From Rhodoferax sp. WC2427 (GTDB lineage Bacteria > Pseudomonadota > Gammaproteobacteria > Burkholderiales > Burkholderiaceae_C): a stretch of 64,000 bases of DNA. Every line of letters starts with the position of its first letter. Positions within the stretch are counted from its first letter, which is position 1. A program made the position numbers and the translations under genes. Of this stretch, positions 25,785 through 34,429 are shown piece after piece. Below the pieces are notes generated by a model that was given only the letters and a program-made list of their open reading frames with translations, did no database searches and was not told the origin of the DNA. The stretch spans positions 2,294,001-2,358,000 of the forward strand of contig NZ_CP162006.1 in the NCBI RefSeq assembly GCF_040822085.1. The letters run 5' to 3'.

Positions 25785-27104
25785 TTACGCTGGCAGGTGG
25801 TGGCCGTGGGGCAGGTCGGGGTTGTCCAGCGTCAGCTCGGGCTCCACATACCCGGCATCCAGCTCGCGGTGCAGCACTTCGCGGTCGCAGGCTTTCTCCC
25901 AGATCGACACCACCACGCAGGCCACGGCGTTGCTCATGGTGCTGGTCAGGGCGCGGGCTTCGGACATGAAGCGGTCTACTCCCACAATCAGCGCCACCCC
26001 GGCCACCGGCAGGTCGGGCATCACGGTCAGCGTGGCCACCAGGGCGACGAAGCCGCTGCCGGTCACGCCCGCCGCGCCCTTGGAGGTCAGCAGCATCAGC
26101 CCCAGCATGGCACCGATCTGGCCCCTGCTGAGCGTGATGTCGCAGGCCTGGGCGATGAACAGCGAGGCCAGCGTCAGGTAGATGGCCGTGCCGTCCAGGT
26201 TGAAGGAGTAGCCGGTGGGCAGCACCAGGCCGACCACGCCCTTTTTGCAGCCCAGGCGCTCCAGCTTCATCAGCAGGCGCGGCAGCACCGGTTCGCTGGA
26301 CGAGGTGCCCAGCACCACCAGCAGCTCTTCGCGGATGTAGCGCAGCAGTTTCCACAGCGGGAAGCCATGCATGCGGGCCAGCAGACCCAGCACCACCACC
26401 ACAAAGAAGATGCAGGCGGTGTAGAAGGTGCCGATCAAAAAGCCCAGCGAACCGATGGACTTGATGCCGTAGCGCCCCACGGTAAAGGCCATGGCCCCGA
26501 ACGCGCCCACCGGGGCCAGGCGCATCAGCAGGCCAAACACCGAAAACAGCATCTCCGAGAAGCCATCAATCGCCTCCATCACCGTCTGCCCGGCGCGGCC
26601 GATGCGGCTCAGGCCAAACCCGCACAGCACGGCCAGCAGCAGCACCGGCAGCACCTCGCCCTCGGCAAACGCGCCAAAGAAGGACTGCGGAATGATGTGC
26701 ATCATGAATTCCACAAAGCCCTTGGGCGGCTCCTTGCCGCCAAACTTGGCGGCCACGCCGGGGTCGAGCAGCTTGGGGTCGATGTGCATGCCCGCGCCGG
26801 GTTGCAGCAACAGCACCGCCGCCAGCCCGGTGAGCAGCGCCAGGATGGTCAGCACGTAGAACAGGCCCATGGACTTGAGCAGGGTTTTGCCGATTTCCTT
26901 GGAGTCGTTGAGCGAGGTGATGCCGCTGACGATGGTACAAAACACCACCGGCGCAATCATCATCTTGACCAGCTTGACGAAGCCGTCGCCCAGGGGCTTG
27001 AGCGAGGCACCAAATTCGGGCCAGTAGTGGCCCACGGTGATGCCCAGGGCCAGGCCGATCAAGACCTGGACGTACAGCAGTTTGAATAGTTTTTTGACTT
27101 GCAT
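25785..27104 (-). CDS. dctA: C4-dicarboxylate:cation symporter DctA
   Basis: The 439-aa inner-membrane transporter belongs to the DAACS (SLC1-like) family and imports succinate, fumarate and malate. Diagnostic segments include KMMIAPVVFCTIVSGI, the serine-rich LVVLGTSSSEPVLPRL, PTGYSFNLDGTAIYLTL and LLTSKGAAGVTGSGFVAL. Multiple hydrophobic helices are evident. A GGAGA ribosome-binding site precedes the ATG. It lies 21 bp after the lyase gene in the organic-acid operon, so it may import that pathway's substrate (a C4 or C5 dicarboxylate). Confidence 0.95.
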   Translation of the reverse strand: MQVKKLFKLLYVQVLIGLALGITVGHYWPEFGASLKPLGDGFVKLVKMMIAPVVFCTIVSGITSLNDSKEIGKTLLKSMGLFYVLTILALLTGLAAVLLLQPGAGMHIDPKLLDPGVAAKFGGKEPPKGFVEFMMHIIPQSFFGAFAEGEVLPVLLLAVLCGFGLSRIGRAGQTVMEAIDGFSEMLFSVFGLLMRLAPVGAFGAMAFTVGRYGIKSIGSLGFLIGTFYTACIFFVVVVLGLLARMHGFPLWKLLRYIREELLVVLGTSSSEPVLPRLLMKLERLGCKKGVVGLVLPTGYSFNLDGTAIYLTLASLFIAQACDITLSRGQIGAMLGLMLLTSKGAAGVTGSGFVALVATLTVMPDLPVAGVALIVGVDRFMSEARALTSTMSNAVACVVVSIWEKACDREVLHRELDAGYVEPELTLDNPDLPHGHHLPA

Positions 27105-27125
27105 GTTTGTCTCCAGATATAAGTT

Positions 27126-28472
27126 TTATGGGCGAAGGTGGGCCAGCACCTGGTCCACCATCACGCCCGCCTGGCCCAGGTAGTTGGCGGGGTCGCAGAA
27201 GGCATCCAGCTGGGCACGGCTCACATGGGCGTTGATTTCGGGGTGGGCGGCCAGAATCTCGACCAGCGGGCGTTGTTGTTTCAAGGCTTCGCGGCACAGC
27301 TCATACACCAGGTCGTGGGCGTATTCGCGGCCAATGAAGGGGCCCAGGCCCATCATCACGGCCTCGGACATCACCAGGCCGTGGGTCATGTCGATGTTGC
27401 GGCGCATCTGCACCGTGTCTACCTCCAGCCCGGCCAGCACAAACTTGGTCTGTTTGAGCGCACCCGACATGAGGCAGAAGATTTCGGGCAGCGACACCCA
27501 TTCGATCTCCCACGGGCCGGTGGAGCGCTCGTGGTCGGCCACCATCGCGTCCATCAGCGCGGCGGCATGCTGGCGCGCCACCGAAATGTTGGCGTGGATG
27601 TACAGGCAGGAGATGGGGTTGCGCTTTTGCGGCATGGTGCTGGACGAGCCGCGGCCCGGGGCGTAGGGCTCAAACACCTCGGCCACCTCGGTTTGCATCA
27701 TCAGCTTCACGTCCATGGCGATCTTGCCCAGCGAGCCGCCGACCAGGGCCAGAAAGGCCCCCACTTCGGCGATGGTGTCGCGCACCGTGTGCCAGGCGAT
27801 GGGCGGGCAGGCCAGGCCCAGCTCGGCCATCAGCCCGGCTTGGGTCTCCATGGCGCCTTTTTCCAGCGAGGCCAGCGTGCCCGCCGCGCCGCCGAACTCG
27901 CCCATGAAGACCCGTGGTTTGAGCTGCTCCAGCCGCTCGCGGTGGCGCTCGATACCGGCCAGGATGCTGGCGGTTTTGAAGCCGAAGGTGATGGGAATCG
28001 CCTGCTGCAGGTTGCTGCGGCCAATGATGGGCGTGTCGCGGTATTTGCGGCTCAGGTCGGCCAGCGAGTCGGAAATGGCCTTCAGGTCCGCCTCCACCAG
28101 CGCCAGGCCTTCGCGCATTTGCAGCACGGTGGCGGTGTCGGTGATGTCCTGGGTGGTCGCGCCCCAGTGGCAGTACTCGCCCAGCTTGTCGCGGCAGTTG
28201 GCGTTGATCTGGTTAACCACGGCGATGATGGGGTAGCCGATCTGCTCGGTCTTGGCCTTGAGTTGCGCCCAGTCGATCATGTCGAGGCGGCAGTTTTGGA
28301 CGATCTCGTCCGCCGCCTCCTGCGGAATGATGCCGAGCTGGCCCTGCACCTTGGCCAGGGCGCGTTCAATGTCCAGGTACTTGGCGGTGCGGTTCTCGTC
28401 GGACCAGACGGCGCGCATTTTTGCGTCGCTGAAGATGTCGCCAAAGATGCGCGAGTCGATGATGGATGCCAT
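27126..28472 (-). CDS. Adenylosuccinate lyase/fumarase superfamily protein (PcaB-like)
   Basis: The 448-aa enzyme has the superfamily signature GRGSSSTMPQKRNP (about 280-293) that supplies the catalytic serine loop, plus YCHWGATTQDITDT and GRSNLQQAIPITFGFK. These best resemble 3-carboxy-cis,cis-muconate cycloisomerase-type and uncharacterised lyases. No protocatechuate genes accompany it, so the true substrate is probably another di- or tricarboxylate. ATG 28472 has an AGGAGA site; the frame's further upstream extension runs into the CitE-like gene. It is the fourth gene of the operon starting at 31345. Confidence 0.85.
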   Translation of the reverse strand: MASIIDSRIFGDIFSDAKMRAVWSDENRTAKYLDIERALAKVQGQLGIIPQEAADEIVQNCRLDMIDWAQLKAKTEQIGYPIIAVVNQINANCRDKLGEYCHWGATTQDITDTATVLQMREGLALVEADLKAISDSLADLSRKYRDTPIIGRSNLQQAIPITFGFKTASILAGIERHRERLEQLKPRVFMGEFGGAAGTLASLEKGAMETQAGLMAELGLACPPIAWHTVRDTIAEVGAFLALVGGSLGKIAMDVKLMMQTEVAEVFEPYAPGRGSSSTMPQKRNPISCLYIHANISVARQHAAALMDAMVADHERSTGPWEIEWVSLPEIFCLMSGALKQTKFVLAGLEVDTVQMRRNIDMTHGLVMSEAVMMGLGPFIGREYAHDLVYELCREALKQQRPLVEILAAHPEINAHVSRAQLDAFCDPANYLGQAGVMVDQVLAHLRP

Positions 28473-28491
28473 GGGGTTATCTCCTTGAGGA

Positions 28492-29298
28492 TCAAGTGGG
28501 GGATGTGAGGGAAGTGGTTGCCAGCAGGCGCTGGGCTTTGAGCAGTACAGGCCGGTCGACCATTTGCCCGTCCAGTTGCAGCGCGCCCGTGGGATTGCCG
28601 CTGTAGGCGGCTTGAACGCGGGCGGCCCAGGCCAGGTCGGCGGCGCTGGGGGCCAGGGCGGCGCGCACGGCGGCCACCTGGCTGGGGTGGATGCACAGCT
28701 TGGCTTTGAGCCCCAGACGTTGGGCATGGGCCATGTCTGCCGCTACTACAGCGGCATCCAATGCAACAGTGACTCCAGCCACCGGGGCGGGCAGGTCTGC
28801 GGCGCGGCTGGCCAGGGCGAGGTGCACCGCCGCCATGTCCAGCGCCGGGCTGTCGTTGGGCAGGTCCAGATCCAGCGCGTAGTCGATGCTGCCGAAAGCC
28901 AGCCGGGCTACGCCGGGCGCGGCTGCAATCGCCTGCGCCGCCAACAAGCCGCGTGCGCTTTCAATCAGCGCCAGCACCGTGCCGTGGTGGACGGCTTTCA
29001 GGTCCGCGATCTGCGCAGCCGACTCGGCCTTGGCCAGCATCACGCAGGGCAGGGCGCAGGCTTTTAGCAACTCCAAATCGTCTGCATAAAACGCGCTGTG
29101 GGCATCGTTGATGCGTAGCAGTACCCGCGTGGTGTCTGCCGTGGCATGCCATTCGGCAAAGGCGCGGCGGGCCTGGGGCTTGTCGGCTGGCAGCACGGCA
29201 TCTTCCAGGTCCACAATGATGCGGTCGGCCCCACTGGCCAGCGCCTTGGCAAAGCGCTCGGGGCGGTTGCCGGGTACGAACAAATAGGTTTGTTCCAT
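28492..29298 (-). CDS. CitE-like (HpcH/HpaI) CoA-ester lyase, probable citramalyl-CoA lyase
   Basis: The 268-aa protein is a TIM-barrel CitE-like lyase: LFVPGNRPERFAKALASGAD at the start, IIVDLEDAV with the metal-site acidic residues, LLRINDAHSAFYADDL, ALIESARGLL, and LAFGSIDYALDL. These enzymes split malyl- or citramalyl-CoA thioesters. It lies four bases after the CoA-transferase gene. With the hydratase and CoA-transferase the best fit is (S)-citramalyl-CoA cleavage to acetyl-CoA and pyruvate; this is inferred from context. Confidence 0.87.
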   Translation of the reverse strand: MEQTYLFVPGNRPERFAKALASGADRIIVDLEDAVLPADKPQARRAFAEWHATADTTRVLLRINDAHSAFYADDLELLKACALPCVMLAKAESAAQIADLKAVHHGTVLALIESARGLLAAQAIAAAPGVARLAFGSIDYALDLDLPNDSPALDMAAVHLALASRAADLPAPVAGVTVALDAAVVAADMAHAQRLGLKAKLCIHPSQVAAVRAALAPSAADLAWAARVQAAYSGNPTGALQLDGQMVDRPVLLKAQRLLATTSLTSPT

Positions 29299-29301
29299 GG
29301 C

Positions 29302-30483
29302 TTACACCGTGCCTGCATTGCGCAGCGCGGCGACCTGCTCGGCGCTGTAGCCTTGGCCTGCCAAAATCGCCGCCGTGTGCTGGCCTAGCGCGGGCACGGC
29401 ATCCATGCGCGGCGCAGCGGTGTGCCAGGAGCCCGGCGGCAGCAGGGCCGGGACGCGGCCCTGGGGCGTGTCCACCTCTGTCCAGCGATTGCGGGCTTTC
29501 AGCTGCGGATGCGACCACACCTCGGCCATGCTGTTGACCTGGGCGTTGGCGATGCTGGCCTGTTCCAGCCGCTCCACCACCTGGGCGGCGGTCAGGGTGG
29601 AAAAGGCCTGCACGATGAGGGCGGAGAGCTCGGCGCGGGCGGCGCTGCGTTTGGAATTGCTGGTGAAACGCTCGTCCGTAGCCAGGCCGGCCTGCAGCAG
29701 CACCTGCTCGCAAAAGCCCTTCCATTCGCGCTCGTTTTGCAGGCCCAGCATCACGGTTTTGCCGTCACCCGCCGGGAATGGGCCGTAGGGGTAGATGGTG
29801 GCGTGGCTAGCCCCCGAGCGGGGTGGCGGCGCGGCACCGTCGAACGCGTAGTACAGCGGGTAACCCATCCATTCGGTCAGCGATTCGAGCATGGACACGT
29901 CGATGTGCTGGCCCTGGCCGGTCTGCTGGCGCTGCATCAGCGCGGCCAGGATATTGGTGTAGGCATACATGCCCGCCGAGATGTCGGCAATCGACGGACC
30001 GGCTTTGGAGGGCGTATCCGGCGTGCCGGTCACCGACACAAACCCGGCCTCGCTCTGGATCAGCAGGTCGTAGGCCTTCTTGTCGCGGTAGGGGCCGTCC
30101 GCGCCGTAGCCGGAGATGTCGCAGACGATGATGTTGGGCCGTACTTTGCGCAGAGCATCAAACGACAAACCCAGTCGCGCCGCCGCGCCGGGGGCCAGGT
30201 TTTGCACCACCACGTCGGCTTCTTCGGTGATCAGGCGCAGCAGGATTTTTTGTGCTTCGGGGTCTTTTACATCGAGCGTCAGGCTCTCCTTGGAGCGGTT
30301 GGTCCAGACGAAGTGCGAGGCCAGGCCGCGCACCCGCTCGTCGTAGCCACGGGCAAAGTCGCCCACGCCGGGGCGTTCGATCTTGATGACGCGGGCGCCC
30401 AGGTCGGCCAGTTGCCGGGTGGCAAAGGGCGCGGCGATGGCGTGCTCCAGGGTGACGACGGTGATGCCTTTGAGGGGTTGCAT
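29302..30483 (-). CDS. CaiB/BaiF (class III) CoA-transferase
   Basis: The 393-aa protein opens MQPLKGITVVTLEHAIAAPF and has LADLGARVIKIERPGVGDFA, ITEEADVVVQNLAPGAAARLG and ISGYGADGPYRDKKAYDLLI, the last supplying the catalytic Asp of the family. The ATG is preceded by TTGGAG overlapping the upstream gene's end. In mesaconyl-CoA pathways a class III transferase moves CoA between the C1 and C4 carboxylates, or activates the free acid; either is possible here. Its position between the hydratase and the lyase supports a joint pathway. Confidence 0.88.
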   Translation of the reverse strand: MQPLKGITVVTLEHAIAAPFATRQLADLGARVIKIERPGVGDFARGYDERVRGLASHFVWTNRSKESLTLDVKDPEAQKILLRLITEEADVVVQNLAPGAAARLGLSFDALRKVRPNIIVCDISGYGADGPYRDKKAYDLLIQSEAGFVSVTGTPDTPSKAGPSIADISAGMYAYTNILAALMQRQQTGQGQHIDVSMLESLTEWMGYPLYYAFDGAAPPPRSGASHATIYPYGPFPAGDGKTVMLGLQNEREWKGFCEQVLLQAGLATDERFTSNSKRSAARAELSALIVQAFSTLTAAQVVERLEQASIANAQVNSMAEVWSHPQLKARNRWTEVDTPQGRVPALLPPGSWHTAAPRMDAVPALGQHTAAILAGQGYSAEQVAALRNAGTV

Positions 30484-30490
30484 GCTCTGT

Positions 30491-31345
30491 TTACTCCAAG
30501 ATGGCGGTGGCATCCATGGTGAGAAAACCTTCGTGGTCACGCCCCCACAGATGGATAGTTTTTCCGTCGGCCGACGGCTCGCCGTGGACCGAGAACGGGT
30601 GGATGTCGAAGGTGGGCCGCACCGCCTTGAAAGCGAACTGCCGTACCCGTACTTCGGGCAGCTGGCGGCGCAGCAGGTCCATCAGCAGGGTGGCAATCAG
30701 CGGGCCGTGCACGATCAGGCCGGGGTAGCCTTCGACCGTGGTGACGTACTGGCGGTCGTAGTGGATGCGGTGGCCGTTGAAGGTCAGGGCCGAGTAGCGG
30801 AACAGCAGCACGTCGTCGGGCACGATGGCGCGGCTCCAGGCGGCGGTGGCCGGAGCCAATGCGGGGGGCGGGGCTATGTCGTCCGGCGAGGCGGCTGCGC
30901 GGTAGACGATGTTGTGGTGCTCGGTCAAGGCGACCTCGTGGCTGCCGTTGCGGCGCACTTCGTGGCGCACCTTGACGAAGACCAGGCTGCCGGTGCGCCC
31001 GGTTTTCTCCTGCACGTCGGCAATGGTGGAGGTGCGCTCCAGCGTGTCGCCCACCAGGAGCGGCTGGTGGAACACAAAGTCGCTGCCCGCCCACATGCGC
31101 CGGGGCAGCGGCACCGGGGGCATGAAGCCGCCGCGCTTGGCGTGGCCGTCGGCGCCGATGTCCGACTGGCGGTGCAGCGGCAAAAAGTACAGCCAATGCC
31201 ACAGGCTGGGCAGGGGTGTGCCGGGCGCGGGCCGGTCGGCGGGCCAGTCCAATGTGGCCGACAGGGCGGCATACGGTGTGGGGGTGGCGGTGTCGGCCAC
31301 CGTCTCGCTGCGGCCTATCCAGTCGGCTAATGTGTGTGTCTCCAT
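30491..31345 (-). CDS. MaoC/HTD2-like hydratase, probable mesaconyl-C4-CoA hydratase
   Basis: The 284-aa protein is of the FAS1-type double-hotdog dehydratase group (HTD2-like): LPSLWHWLYFLPLHRQSDIG, then RRMWAGSDFVFHQPLLVGDT, and the C-terminal RYSALTFNGHRIHYDRQYVT, carrying the hotdog hydratase Asn/His pair. Proteins of this type include mesaconyl-C4-CoA hydratase of the 3-hydroxypropionate bicycle. It is the first gene of the operon and is divergent from the LysR gene, with 81 bp between. Substrate is inferred from the neighbouring CoA-transferase and CitE-like lyase. Confidence 0.85.
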   Translation of the reverse strand: METHTLADWIGRSETVADTATPTPYAALSATLDWPADRPAPGTPLPSLWHWLYFLPLHRQSDIGADGHAKRGGFMPPVPLPRRMWAGSDFVFHQPLLVGDTLERTSTIADVQEKTGRTGSLVFVKVRHEVRRNGSHEVALTEHHNIVYRAAASPDDIAPPPALAPATAAWSRAIVPDDVLLFRYSALTFNGHRIHYDRQYVTTVEGYPGLIVHGPLIATLLMDLLRRQLPEVRVRQFAFKAVRPTFDIHPFSVHGEPSADGKTIHLWGRDHEGFLTMDATAILE

Positions 31346-31404
31346 GGCGTATCCTTGTGGGTGAATGCCGCAATGATCCGCACTGGGGGGCTATCCGCCA
31401 AGTG

Positions 31405-31434
31405 CAACTTTTAATACCATTGCTGCATGGCACG
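31405..31434. promoter_or_regulatory. Putative LysR-regulator site in the divergent promoter
   Basis: The stretch gtgcaacttttaataccatt followed by gctgca, in the 81-bp gap between the hydratase and lysR, resembles ttgcacttttttaatctatt followed by ggtgca at 35455-35480 upstream of tctC. The shared GCA-CTTTT-TAAT-ATTG-TGCA pattern suggests one regulator acts at both promoters. Confidence 0.45.
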
Positions 31435-32344
31435 CATCAATTTCGACTTACAGCAACTGCAGGCCTTTGTGGCCGTGGCCGAGCGCGGCAGCTTCCGCGC
31501 GGCGGCCGACCAGATCCACCTGTCGCCCCCGGCGCTGAGCCGCCGCATCGACAAACTGGAAACCATCCTGGGCCACCGCCTGTTTAACCGCACCACCCGC
31601 GAGGTGGAGCTGACCAGCCTGGGCCGCGTCTTTCTGGAGCGCGCCCGCTCGGCGCTGGACGACCTGGAGTCGGCCCTGCTGGGAATTACCGACCTGGCCC
31701 CCAGCCGGGGCGGGCGGGTCACGGTGGCCTGTGTGCCGTCGGCGGCGCTGTACTTTTTGCCGGTGGCGCTGCGCAGCTTTCTGGAGCAGTACCCGGCCAT
31801 CCGCATCCGCGTGGTGGACGAGAGCGTGAACCAGATGCTGTCGAGCGTGATTTCGGGCGAGGCCGACTTTGGCATCGGCTTCATGAGCACCCAGGTGCCC
31901 GAGGTGGCGTTTGAGCCCATCCACGACGACCCGTTTGTGCTGGCCATGCCGCGCCGCCACGCGCTGGCCGAGCGCAAGACCATCCGCTGGGCCGAGCTGG
32001 GGGATGAGCGGCTGATTTCGGTGGCCCGCAGCAGCGGCAACCGCCAGCTGCAGGACGACGCGCTGGCCAAGGCCGGGGTGAACCCCAGCTTTGCGTTTGA
32101 AGTGAGCCATGTCGCCACCTTGCTGGGCATGGTCGAAGCCGGCCTGGGCCTGGCCGCAGTGCCCCGCATGGCCCTGCCGCGCCAGCACGCCACCCTGGTC
32201 GGCGTGGCCCTGCGCGACCCGCCCATCGTGCGCAAGCTGGGGCTATTGACCCGGCATGGGGCCAGCCTGCGGCCTGCGGCAGAGGCGTTTCACCAACACC
32301 TGCGGGAGGCGCTGAAAAGCCCGAAGCCGTTGGATGTGCTATAA
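31427..32344 (+). CDS. LysR-family transcriptional regulator
   Basis: The 305-aa protein has an N-terminal winged HTH (LQQLQAFVAVAERGSFRAAA, then ALSRRIDKLETILGHRLFNR) and a periplasmic-binding-like effector domain (GGRVTVACVPSAALYFLPVA onward). Divergent transcription from the hydratase-led operon and proximity to the PrpF-TctC gene make it the likely activator of organic-acid catabolism in this locus, with a pathway acid or CoA-free intermediate as effector. The stop codon overlaps the beginning of a dispersed element. Confidence 0.93.
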   Translation: MARINFDLQQLQAFVAVAERGSFRAAADQIHLSPPALSRRIDKLETILGHRLFNRTTREVELTSLGRVFLERARSALDDLESALLGITDLAPSRGGRVTVACVPSAALYFLPVALRSFLEQYPAIRIRVVDESVNQMLSSVISGEADFGIGFMSTQVPEVAFEPIHDDPFVLAMPRRHALAERKTIRWAELGDERLISVARSSGNRQLQDDALAKAGVNPSFAFEVSHVATLLGMVEAGLGLAAVPRMALPRQHATLVGVALRDPPIVRKLGLLTRHGASLRPAAEAFHQHLREALKSPKPLDVL

Positions 32345-32395
32345 AATAATGAGCTTGTCACGCTGATGGAATAAGCGCAAGAGGCCGATTTAATG
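32338..32395 (+). repeat. Dispersed palindromic element between convergent genes
   Basis: The sequence gctataaaataatgagcttg followed by tcacgctgatggaataagcg starts within the lysR stop codon and ends before the stop of the PrpF-TctC gene. Confidence 0.8.
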
Positions 32396-32412
32396 CCAAA
32401 TCTTGGCGTGCA

Positions 32413-34425
32413 TCAAACCTCTTCCACCGCTTGCCCTACCGGCATCTGCGCCCGCTGGGCCACCTCGCGCCATTTTGCGATTTCGCTGCGGACCAGCTGT
32501 TGTAGCTGGTCCGGGGTGCTGGTTTGCACGCGGGCACCGTCGGCGGCCATGCGGGCGACCAGCTCGGGGTCTTGCAGCACCGTGTTCAGGGCGGTGTTCA
32601 GCTCGGCCACCACCGCGGGCGGCGTGCCTGCCGGGGCAAACAGGGCGTACCACTGCGTCAGCTCCACGCCCGGCACGCCTTGCTCGGCCAGGGTGGGCAC
32701 GTCGGGCAGGCCGGGCAGGCGCTCGGGTCCGGCCACGGCCAGGGCGCGCAGCTTGCCGCTGTGCAGGTAGGGTTGGGCGGTGAACAGGCTGGGGAACATC
32801 AGCTGGGTGCTGCCGCGCACCGTGTCGGCTATGGCCGGGGCGGCGCCAGGGTAGGTGTGGCCGCGCAGCGCGGCGCCTGCGTTCTGGTTGAACAGCTCGG
32901 CGGCGAAGTGCGGGGCGGTGCCGGTGCCTGCACTGGCGTAGGTAAACGGATGGCTGCGGGCCTGGGCGATCAGATCCGGCACGTCGCGTACCGGCAGCTC
33001 GGCATTCACCACCAGCAGGGTGGGCGAGTAGCCGATCAGCCCTACCGGGCAGAAGCCGCCCAGCGGGTCGTAACGCAGGCCTTCCAGCGCCGGGTGGATG
33101 CCGTGGGTGGCGATGTAGCCAAACAGCAGGGTCTGGCCATTGGGCGCGGCCGAGGCCACGTACTCGCAGGCCACGCTGCCGTGGGCGCCAGCGCGGTTGT
33201 CGATGTGCACGCTCTGGCCCAGCAAGGGCGAGAGTTTGCGCGCCAGGGCCCGGGCGATGGTGTCGTTGCCGCCGCCCGCGCTGGTAGGCACGATGATGCG
33301 GATGCTGGTGTCGGGCGCGGCCTGGGGTGCCAGGGCGGTGGTGTCTTGTGGGAACACATAGCTGGGCAGTTGCAACTGGCCCTGCAAGATCTTGCGGGCG
33401 GTGCGTACCAGGGCGGCGCGTTCCACCTGGGCAGATTCGCCCACGCCGACCACTTCCACCTCGATGTCGATCTGCCCCGCCGGGTGCAGCACCACCAGTG
33501 GGCGCTTGCCCGACGGTGTTCTTGCTCCGCTGGCTACGGTGCCGGGCAGGGCGAAGGCGGTGGCCACGCCAATCGCGCCGGTGACGGCGTGCGAGGCATG
33601 GCAGCGGCGCGGCGTGAAATAGCGCGAGGTGATGCTGTTGGCATCGTCCCCGGCGCTGACTAGCACCGGCTTGGGCACCACGCTGTCGGACACATCGCCC
33701 AGGCCCATGCGCGTGCCTGCCACCCGGCGCATGGCCTCGATGCGCTCCAGCAGGGCGGTGTTGGCATCCAGCTGGGCCGGGCGCTCGCGGCCCGTCAGGC
33801 CCAGGTCGGCGGCGCGCAGGACCATCAGCGGCATGGCAGCATCGATACAGGTGACCTCGATACCGTCGATGGTGTCGATGCGCTGGCCGGTGGGGAACAA
33901 ATGGCCGGTGACCGCGCCCCAGGCATCCAGAAAGTTCAGCAGAATGGGCGCTGCCGTACCCGCCACACCGTCGATGCGGGCATCGCCCTCGTAGGTGACC
34001 ACGCCCCCGGGGGTGCAGACGGTCACGTCGATGCAGGCACCGGTGTTGACGTTGTAGACGCGGGCGGTGGTGTGGCCGTCTTGGGCGGCGATCAAGCCCT
34101 GCTCGATGGCGAACGGCACCACGCCCGCCAGCATGTTGCCGCAGTTGGGCCGGGTGTCCACCGACTGGTGGCCTACGCCCACCTGGGCGAACAGATAGTC
34201 CACATCGCAGCCCGGCTGCTGCGAGCGCGAGACGATGGCCACCTTGCTGTTGAGCGTGCTGCCGCCGCCCAGGCCGTCGAGCTGCAGCGGGTCGGACGCG
34301 CCGATGGCCCCGATCAGCGCCTGGTCGCGCGCCTCGGTGCCCTCGGGCAGCCATTCGCGCAGAAAGAACGGGCCGCGCGAGGTGCCAGAGCGCATCAGCA
34401 CGCAGGGTATGTTGAGGTTGACCAT
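32413..34425 (-). CDS. Fusion of PrpF-family isomerase and TctC-type receptor domain
   Basis: The 670-aa protein joins two complete families. Residues 1-358 match PrpF/4-oxalomesaconate tautomerase proteins: MRSGTSRGPFF, GGGSTLNSKVAIV (K61), RPNCGNMLAGV (C95) and ALVRTARKILQGQLQLPS at the normal end. After a linker (about 359-371) residues 372-662 match a tripartite-tricarboxylate receptor (IRIIVPTSAGGGNDTIARAL, APHFAAELF, QLMFPSLFTA, QWYALFAPAGTP). The receptor part is very similar to the separate TctC encoded four bases upstream, but has no signal peptide, so it should stay in the cytosol. No frameshift or stop is seen at the junction. The receptor domain may bind or deliver the tricarboxylate substrate; this is inference. 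Confidence 0.9.
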   Translation of the reverse strand: MVNLNIPCVLMRSGTSRGPFFLREWLPEGTEARDQALIGAIGASDPLQLDGLGGGSTLNSKVAIVSRSQQPGCDVDYLFAQVGVGHQSVDTRPNCGNMLAGVVPFAIEQGLIAAQDGHTTARVYNVNTGACIDVTVCTPGGVVTYEGDARIDGVAGTAAPILLNFLDAWGAVTGHLFPTGQRIDTIDGIEVTCIDAAMPLMVLRAADLGLTGRERPAQLDANTALLERIEAMRRVAGTRMGLGDVSDSVVPKPVLVSAGDDANSITSRYFTPRRCHASHAVTGAIGVATAFALPGTVASGARTPSGKRPLVVLHPAGQIDIEVEVVGVGESAQVERAALVRTARKILQGQLQLPSYVFPQDTTALAPQAAPDTSIRIIVPTSAGGGNDTIARALARKLSPLLGQSVHIDNRAGAHGSVACEYVASAAPNGQTLLFGYIATHGIHPALEGLRYDPLGGFCPVGLIGYSPTLLVVNAELPVRDVPDLIAQARSHPFTYASAGTGTAPHFAAELFNQNAGAALRGHTYPGAAPAIADTVRGSTQLMFPSLFTAQPYLHSGKLRALAVAGPERLPGLPDVPTLAEQGVPGVELTQWYALFAPAGTPPAVVAELNTALNTVLQDPELVARMAADGARVQTSTPDQLQQLVRSEIAKWREVAQRAQMPVGQAVEEV

Positions 34426-34429
34426 GGGA

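Noticed and set aside
27126-28472. purB or pcaB
   Set aside because: The signature loop is shared by the whole superfamily. Neither purine nor protocatechuate genes are nearby, so a specific symbol is not justified.
32390-34354. 654-codon minus-strand frame overlapping the PrpF-TctC fusion in another frame
   Set aside because: Arg/Gly/Ala/Pro-rich out-of-frame translation. The overlapping frame carries two recognised families.
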